A stretch of DNA of 7,103 bases from Candidatus Dadabacteria bacterium (GTDB lineage Bacteria; Desulfobacterota_D; UBA1144; Nemesobacterales; Nemesobacteraceae): assembly GCA_026709745.1 (NCBI GenBank), contig JAPOSJ010000143.1, forward strand, positions 1-7,103. Reading direction: 5' to 3'. This document shows positions 1 to 4,588 of this stretch, one piece after another. Within the stretch, counting starts at the first letter, position 1. Every line of letters starts with the position of its first letter. Both the position numbers and the translations under genes were made by a program. A model generated the notes under the pieces. It was given only the letters and a program-made list of their open reading frames with translations, was not told the origin of the DNA and did no database searches.

Positions 1-18
1 TAAGGTTGGAGGAAGGAC

Positions 19-1314
19 TTATGCTTCAACAAGAAGGGCTTCAGGGTCTTCTATGAGCTCCTTTACCCTTACCAGAAACTGCACGGCCTCCCTTCCGTCG
101 ACTATCCTGTGATCATAGGATAGTGCCGTGTACATCATGGGCCTTATAACTATGTCCCCATTAACCGCCACGGGCCTTTGCTCTATTTTGTGAAGTCCTA
201 GTATAGCTACCTGCGGCGGGTTCAGTATGGGAGTACTCATGAGGGATCCATATACTCCTCCGTTTGTTATGGTGAATGTTCCACCGAAAATCTCATCAAG
301 CGAAAGTGTGTTCGAATTTGCCTTCTCGGCAAGTTCCTTTACTTCTTTCTCTATCTGCGCGAAGTTTTTCCTGTCAGCTTCCCTTATTACCGGAACTACA
401 AGTCCTCCCTCTGCTCCAACGGCTATTCCGATATCATAGTAGTCCTTGTAGACTATCTCGTCGTCTTGAATCTCGGCGTTTATTTCCGGAAACAGTCTGA
501 GAGCCCCTATGGTAGCTTTTATGAAAAACGAGGAAAAACCTAGGTTTACCCCGTATTTTTCGCGGAAAGCCTCTTTTTTTCTTGATCGAAGCTCCATCAC
601 ATTCGACATGTCGATTTCGTTGAAAGTGGATAGTATTGCCGCTGTCTGCTGAGCTTCAACAAGGCGTCTTGCAATAGTTCTACGCCTCCGGGACATCTTC
701 ACCCTTTTTTCCCTGCTGGCAGTGAGTTGAGAGAGGGAGGGAAAAAGATCGGGTGATACCGCACTTTCGGGTTCTTTCCCCACGGAAGGCTCCTCGTGTT
801 GGGGCTGCGGAACCTGTTCCGGAGTTTTTCTGGATTCGATGTGTTTTTCCACATCGTCCTTGGTGATCCTGTTTCCCGAAGCGGGAACCTCCGATAGGTC
901 TATTTCGTTTTGCTCTGCTATGTTCCTTGCTACTGGGGTTACCTTGGTCGGCAGTTCTTGGCTTTCCTTCGGGCTGGGGGTTTTATCTGCGGGCTTCTCT
1001 TCAGTTTGTTCCTTGCTCTTTTCATTTCTGGCTGACAACTTGGCTTTTGCCTCAGGAGCAGGCATGTCCTCTTCAGTTTTAAGCTCAATTGTTCCCAAGA
1101 CATCTCCTACTTCCACATCCTCATCGGCTTTTTTAGCTATTGAAGCAAGAATTCCGGCGGCTTCTGCGGCGACTTCAAAGTTCGCTTTCTCGGTTTCAAG
1201 CTCAACAACTGTTTCCCCGAGCTTTACAGTTTCTCCCTGCTGCTTTGTCCACTTTATTATTGTCGCTTCTATTACGGAGTCCCCAAGGTGGGGAACGACG
1301 ATGTTTTTAGCCAT
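19..1314 (-). CDS. sucB: Dihydrolipoyllysine-residue succinyltransferase, E2 of 2-oxoglutarate dehydrogenase
   Basis: This 431-residue protein is the E2 core of the cytoplasmic 2-oxoglutarate dehydrogenase complex. It moves the succinyl group from E1 on a lipoyl arm to CoA. Seen in the sequence: an N-terminal lipoyl domain (about 1-78) with the lipoyl lysine K43 in ETEKANFEV; a charged Pro/Glu/Lys linker (79-122); an E3-binding domain (about 123-162, ending SGNRITKDDVEKH); a second linker; and the catalytic domain (about 201-431). The catalytic motif is SYDHRIVDG with H402 and D406. The run TFTITNGGVYGSLMSTPIL and the earlier QQTAAILSTFNEIDMS are hallmarks of E2o rather than pyruvate or branched-chain E2. 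Length is slightly above the roughly 405 residues of E. coli SucB because the linkers are longer. The ATG start is set by a GAGGAA site just upstream and by the lipoyl domain beginning at residue 3. It follows sucA by 25 nt on the same strand, so co-transcription is likely. Confidence 0.97.
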   Translation of the reverse strand: MAKNIVVPHLGDSVIEATIIKWTKQQGETVKLGETVVELETEKANFEVAAEAAGILASIAKKADEDVEVGDVLGTIELKTEEDMPAPEAKAKLSARNEKSKEQTEEKPADKTPSPKESQELPTKVTPVARNIAEQNEIDLSEVPASGNRITKDDVEKHIESRKTPEQVPQPQHEEPSVGKEPESAVSPDLFPSLSQLTASREKRVKMSRRRRTIARRLVEAQQTAAILSTFNEIDMSNVMELRSRKKEAFREKYGVNLGFSSFFIKATIGALRLFPEINAEIQDDEIVYKDYYDIGIAVGAEGGLVVPVIREADRKNFAQIEKEVKELAEKANSNTLSLDEIFGGTFTITNGGVYGSLMSTPILNPPQVAILGLHKIEQRPVAVNGDIVIRPMMYTALSYDHRIVDGREAVQFLVRVKELIEDPEALLVEA

Positions 1315-1318
1315 TTTC

Positions 1319-1324
1319 TTCCTC
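1319..1324 (-). promoter_or_regulatory. Ribosome binding site of sucB
   Basis: The minus strand reads GAGGAA here, 4 nt before the sucB ATG at 1312-1314. It sits entirely inside the 25-nt gap after the sucA stop. This supports the chosen start and suggests independent initiation on a shared sucAB message rather than overlap coupling. Confidence 0.75.
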
Positions 1325-1339
1325 GCTTGAGCGTTAGTT

Positions 1340-4198
1340 TCAGATATCCCTGTGCCAAGTTATTCCGCTTTCTTCATTCCCTTCCACTACCTTGTCTATG
1401 CTGAACGCCTGTTTTATAAGCAGGTCCTGGTTGTATTTATGCATGGAGGAAAGTCCTTCGGAAGGGCTTGAGTAGCGCTTTCTTCCTATGTAGCTGAGCG
1501 GAAGCCGTTTCTTGATGATTTTTCTTCTGAAAAAAGGCAGCATGTATTTCCATGCCCCAGCGTTCTGCGGTTCTTCCTGGACCCAGACCACTTCTTCAAG
1601 TTTACCATACCTCTCCAAAACGGCGCTTACCTCTTCCTTGGGTCTTGGGTAGAGCTGCTCGATTCTTGCTATCGCTACATCGGGGGACTTGGCCCTGAGC
1701 TTGCTTGATATAAGGTCGACGTATATCTTGCCGCTGCAGAATATTAGTCTCCTTGCCTTCTTTGCAGCCCTGGAGCTCATTGGGTCGTCAATTACCGGGA
1801 GCCATCTTCCCTCGGAGAGATCTCTCAAAGAGGAATTTACCATCGGGTTTCGAAGAAGCCCCTTAGGTGTCATTACTATCAGGGGGAGGGGATCTTTTTC
1901 AAGCAACAGAGCTTGGCGGCGGAGCACGTGGAAGAACTGTGCCGTGGTTGTGCAGTTTACTATCCTTATATTGTATTCGGCAGCCGACATCAGGAACCTT
2001 TCAAGCCTTCCGCTTGAGTGGTCAGGGCCCTGTCCCTCGTAAGCGTGCGGCAGGAGGAGGACCATAGAAGGGGTCTGTCCCCATTTTGCCCTTGCCGAGA
2101 CAAGATATTCATCCACTATGGTCTGCGCTCCGTTTATGAAGTCTCCGTACTGAGCTTCCCATATGACAAGACAGTTTGTTTTCTCAATGCAGTATCCGTA
2201 CTCAAAACCTAGGCAGGCGTTTTCACTAAGCGGGCTGTTTTTTACTTCAAACGCCGCCTTGGCCTGCGGGATTTTCTGCAGGGGAATATGAGTTGTGCCG
2301 TCCTGAGAGTCGTGAAGCACCGCATGGCGATGGCTAAAAGTTCCTCTCTCGCAGTCCTGCCCTGTAAGCCTGATGGGAATCCCCTGTGCGACTATAGATG
2401 CGTATGCAAGTTCTTCGGCCATGGCCCAGTCAATTGTTTTTTTCTCTGGGTCGTCAAGAGCATTCTTTCTTCTGTCGCGTATCCTGGCAATTTTCGAATT
2501 TACGATAAAACCCTGCGGAACCGTAAGAAGCGAGTCGTTCAGTTCCCGCAGTGCCTTGTCCTCAAGCCCGGTAACCGTTTTTTTCGCTATTCCCTGCTCG
2601 GGGGAGGGTGGCGTTGATTCTTCCGGAGATTCATCGGGAGAGATCGACTCGAATTCCCCGGTAATCTTCGCGATATATTTTTCCCGAATCTGTTCTACTT
2701 GTTTTTCTGTTACAGTTCCTTTTTCTGCAAGTTTCCCGGCCCAGATATTCAGCACTCTTGGGTGCTCGTCTATTTTTTTGTATGTCATGGGCTGGGTAAA
2801 TCCTGGTTCGTCCGCCTCGTTGTGTCCATATCGTCTGTATCCTACAAGGTCTATCAGGAAATGTTTCTCAAACTTGGACGTGTAACCAAAGGCCAGACGT
2901 ATTGACTCTATGCAGGCAACAGGGTCATCGGCATTCACGTGGACAATAGGTATCTCAAACCCCTTTGCCAGATCACTTGCGTAGAGGGTGCTTCTGCTGT
3001 CAGAGGGAAGAGTGGTGTAGCCAAGCTGATTGTTAGTGATTATGTGTATCGTTCCGCCAGCGCGGTAGCCTGGAAGGGCCGAGAGATTAAGTGTTTCCGC
3101 ATTTATTCCCTGTCCCATGAATGCCGAATCCCCGTGAATCTGCACCGGTATTACCACCGAGGGATCAAACTTAGGATTGCCTGCTGTAGCATCGCTTGTC
3201 CCACAGGCCCTCGACATCCCCTGCACTACCGGGTTTACCGATTCAAGGTGGCTCGGATTGGGTGCCATGGTGATTCTCATCTTGCGGTCAAGCATCTCTC
3301 CCGTCGGAATGTCACGTCTTACAGCTTCATGGTACTTCACGTCTCCAGTCCATCCCATGTCGTCGGTAAAATCTCTTACAAGAAGCGGGTCCTTGAACTT
3401 GAGCAGCGTATACTTGTATTCCTTGTCCATCACGTGGTGCATCACATTTAGCCTTCCTCGATGCGCCATTCCAAGGATTATCTGGTGTATGTGGGACTCT
3501 ATGGCAAGGCGTATAAGTTCGTTGAGCATCGGCACCAGCATGTCGACACCTTCTATAGAGAACCTGAATTTTCCTGGAAATATCCTGTGGAGAAAGCTTT
3601 CGAATACTTCTACCCTTGTAAGAGTGTCAAGAAGCTCCACTTCATCCACGGGATTAAGAGGAGGACGGTAAACACCTGACTCTATAGCACCCCTCATCCA
3701 CCTTCTCTCCTCGGCTTCATAGATGTGGTCGTAATTGTATCCGATGGTGGAGGAGTAGATTCTTCTCAGCTTTCTTATTCCGTCAAGGGCGTCAAGCGAG
3801 TTCTGCGAAAGGGGCCATCCTACAAGTGTGGGAGGAAAGTCTCTGAGTTCCTCCTCCTCAAGCCCGAAGGTTTCTGCGTGCAGGGTGAGGTCTCCGCGAA
3901 CGGGACCCCCGAGAGGGTCTATTCTGCTTTCCAAGTGGCCGTGACGTCTTATCGCCTGGGCCATATTAGCGATCGCTACTGCTTTGTTTACGTCCCTTAC
4001 AGGTGATTGGTTGAACCCGTTTTTTTCTATCTCGGGCTCTATCCCTACCCTGAGAGATGAGTATTTGCTGTCGGGTTTCCACCCTTTGAAAATAGTTTCA
4101 GTGGCGGGATCAACTGAAGAAGGGTCTCTTACGTAACGTTCGTAGAGATCCATAACATAGCCTGAATTGAGTCCGTGAAAGCTTTTCCAGATGTCCAT
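1340..4198 (-). CDS. sucA: 2-oxoglutarate dehydrogenase E1 component (thiamine diphosphate-dependent)
   Basis: This 952-residue protein decarboxylates 2-oxoglutarate on thiamine diphosphate and succinylates the lipoyl arm of E2; it is cytoplasmic. The N-terminus has the usual E1o E2-contact segment (about 8-40, GLNSGYVMDLYERYVRDPSS), then GHLESRIDPLGG (87-98). Active-site landmarks are GMAHRGRLN with H246, GDVKYH with H290, and NPSHLE (314-319). The ThDP/Mg motif begins GDSA at 356-359 and ends NNQLGYTT at 389-396. YRRYGHNEADEP (454-465) follows. The C-terminal half has GTFSHRHAVLHD (619-630), GFEYGY (664-669), WEAQYGDFINGAQ (680-692), EGQGPDHSSGRLERF (721-735) and VQEEPQNAGAW (873-883). Length is close to E. 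coli SucA (933). A Pro/Glu/Ser-rich linker lies near 518-536, and about 20 extra residues follow the usual C-terminal end. The ATG start has an AAGGA site at good spacing and matches the family N-terminus. It is first in a sucAB unit. Confidence 0.98.
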   Translation of the reverse strand: MDIWKSFHGLNSGYVMDLYERYVRDPSSVDPATETIFKGWKPDSKYSSLRVGIEPEIEKNGFNQSPVRDVNKAVAIANMAQAIRRHGHLESRIDPLGGPVRGDLTLHAETFGLEEEELRDFPPTLVGWPLSQNSLDALDGIRKLRRIYSSTIGYNYDHIYEAEERRWMRGAIESGVYRPPLNPVDEVELLDTLTRVEVFESFLHRIFPGKFRFSIEGVDMLVPMLNELIRLAIESHIHQIILGMAHRGRLNVMHHVMDKEYKYTLLKFKDPLLVRDFTDDMGWTGDVKYHEAVRRDIPTGEMLDRKMRITMAPNPSHLESVNPVVQGMSRACGTSDATAGNPKFDPSVVIPVQIHGDSAFMGQGINAETLNLSALPGYRAGGTIHIITNNQLGYTTLPSDSRSTLYASDLAKGFEIPIVHVNADDPVACIESIRLAFGYTSKFEKHFLIDLVGYRRYGHNEADEPGFTQPMTYKKIDEHPRVLNIWAGKLAEKGTVTEKQVEQIREKYIAKITGEFESISPDESPEESTPPSPEQGIAKKTVTGLEDKALRELNDSLLTVPQGFIVNSKIARIRDRRKNALDDPEKKTIDWAMAEELAYASIVAQGIPIRLTGQDCERGTFSHRHAVLHDSQDGTTHIPLQKIPQAKAAFEVKNSPLSENACLGFEYGYCIEKTNCLVIWEAQYGDFINGAQTIVDEYLVSARAKWGQTPSMVLLLPHAYEGQGPDHSSGRLERFLMSAAEYNIRIVNCTTTAQFFHVLRRQALLLEKDPLPLIVMTPKGLLRNPMVNSSLRDLSEGRWLPVIDDPMSSRAAKKARRLIFCSGKIYVDLISSKLRAKSPDVAIARIEQLYPRPKEEVSAVLERYGKLEEVVWVQEEPQNAGAWKYMLPFFRRKIIKKRLPLSYIGRKRYSSPSEGLSSMHKYNQDLLIKQAFSIDKVVEGNEESGITWHRDI

Positions 4199-4204
4199 GC
4201 ATTT

Positions 4205-4209
4205 TCCTT
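4205..4209 (-). promoter_or_regulatory. Ribosome binding site of sucA
   Basis: The minus strand reads AAGGA with a 6-nt spacer to the sucA ATG at 4196-4198. This is a good Shine-Dalgarno match at normal spacing and fixes the start codon in agreement with the protein family N-terminus. Confidence 0.75.
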
Positions 4210-4298
4210 GGAATTATAAGGTATGAGAGCCTTAACTGGCTGAAAATTTGATCCACACCGACGATAATTCCGTCTGCTCTGAACGGTAACGGCATAGA

Positions 4299-4307
4299 AT
4301 CATAGCA
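4299..4307 (-). promoter_or_regulatory. Candidate extended -10 promoter for sucAB
   Basis: The minus strand reads TGCTATGAT, an extended -10 (TGn plus TATGAT, one mismatch to TATAAT). It is preceded by an AT-rich tract (TTATATTTTTTTA). No good -35 lies at 16-18 nt; TTGTTT is at 19 nt, and a TTGACG at 4344-4349 is too far. Transcription would start near 4292, leaving a leader of about 95 nt before sucA. A perfect TATAAT also occurs at 4213-4218 on the minus strand, but a start from it would fall on the Shine-Dalgarno site. This is a motif-level inference only. Confidence 0.35.
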
Positions 4308-4418
4308 TAAAAAAATATAAAGCAAACAAGGTTTTTTCGGCTTCGTCAAATAATCTGATCCTTCAGGGGCTTTGCCTGATTTCTCCCGATAGAACTTATT
4401 CCGACTTCAAGGATCTGT

Positions 4419-4583
4419 TCAGAGAAGACCTCCTATGGAGTTTCCGTCAGGGGACAGAGCCTCTTCTGCATTTTTGAGAAAACTGTTTTTCGCCTGTGCG
4501 CTTACTGCCGCTTTGGCTGTGCTATTAAAAGAACAGAACAGTGAACCTAAAAGACCGTGCTTCAAATAGTATGTCAACCGCAT
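4419..4583 (-). CDS. Possible small protein of 54 residues, unrecognised
   Basis: An ATG one base after the protease stop opens a 54-codon frame. I do not recognise the product. It begins with a basic, then hydrophobic stretch (MRLTYYLKHGLLGSLF) resembling a short signal peptide or membrane anchor. An Ala/Ser/Lys-rich part follows, then an acidic tail ending GNSIGGLL. Against it: no Shine-Dalgarno site precedes the ATG, it is short, and AT-rich spacer DNA can stay open this long by chance. In its favour: the tight spacing behind the protease would allow coupled translation, and a perfect AGGAGGT lies just before its TGA stop, after which another frame stays open for 24 more codons to a stop at 4346-4348. 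Some kexin-like bacterial proteases, such as the Aeromonas sobria serine protease, have a chaperone gene directly downstream. That one is much larger, so the analogy is positional only. Confidence 0.25.
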   Translation of the reverse strand: MRLTYYLKHGLLGSLFCSFNSTAKAAVSAQAKNSFLKNAEEALSPDGNSIGGLL

Positions 4584-4588
4584 GTCAA
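4571..4588 (-). repeat. Direct repeat of TTGACAT, 11-bp period
   Basis: On the minus strand the 7-mer TTGACAT occurs twice, at 4582-4588 and 4571-4577. The copies are offset by 11 bp, about one helical turn. The first overlaps the protease stop codon and the ATG of the possible small frame. Each contains a consensus -35 hexamer (TTGACA), but no good -10 sits at the right distance from either. It may be chance or a regulator site. Confidence 0.4.

Larger units (their letters stand above)
4199..4584. other. AT-rich intergenic region between the protease and sucA
   Basis: This 386-bp gap lies between the end of the protease and the start of sucA, both on the minus strand. It is the only place in the window where a sucAB promoter can lie. 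The half next to sucA (about 4200-4345) is AT-rich and holds the promoter-like and Shine-Dalgarno motifs. The half next to the protease (about 4346-4584) contains a possible small reading frame. Short inverted repeats occur: TCAGG/CCTGA at 4363-4379, and CCGT/ACGG at 4270-4286 in the presumed sucA leader. None is followed by a U-run in the minus-strand RNA, so I find no convincing intrinsic terminator for the protease. Confidence 0.7.

Noticed and set aside
8..56. Plus-strand GGAGGAAGGA followed by ATG at 21-23, looking like a strong translation start
   Set aside because: The frame runs only 11 codons to a TGA and lies antisense to the end of sucB.
839..1330. 163-codon open frame on the plus strand opposite sucB
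   Set aside because: It is a Ser/Phe/Ala-rich antisense shadow of the SucB lipoyl domain and linkers, with no recognisable domain; sucB itself is certain.
4213..4218. Perfect TATAAT on the minus strand just before sucA
   Set aside because: A transcript from it would start at about the Shine-Dalgarno site of sucA, leaving no usable leader, and there is no -35 at 16-18 nt.
4110..4349. 79-codon minus-strand frame overlapping the start of sucA
   Set aside because: It overlaps sucA out of frame and spans the candidate promoter and leader. No family resemblance and no ribosome binding site.
4363..4379. Inverted repeat TCAGG/CCTGA with 7-nt loop as a terminator for the protease
   Set aside because: The stem is only 5 bp and the minus-strand RNA after it reads AGGATCAG, with no U-run.
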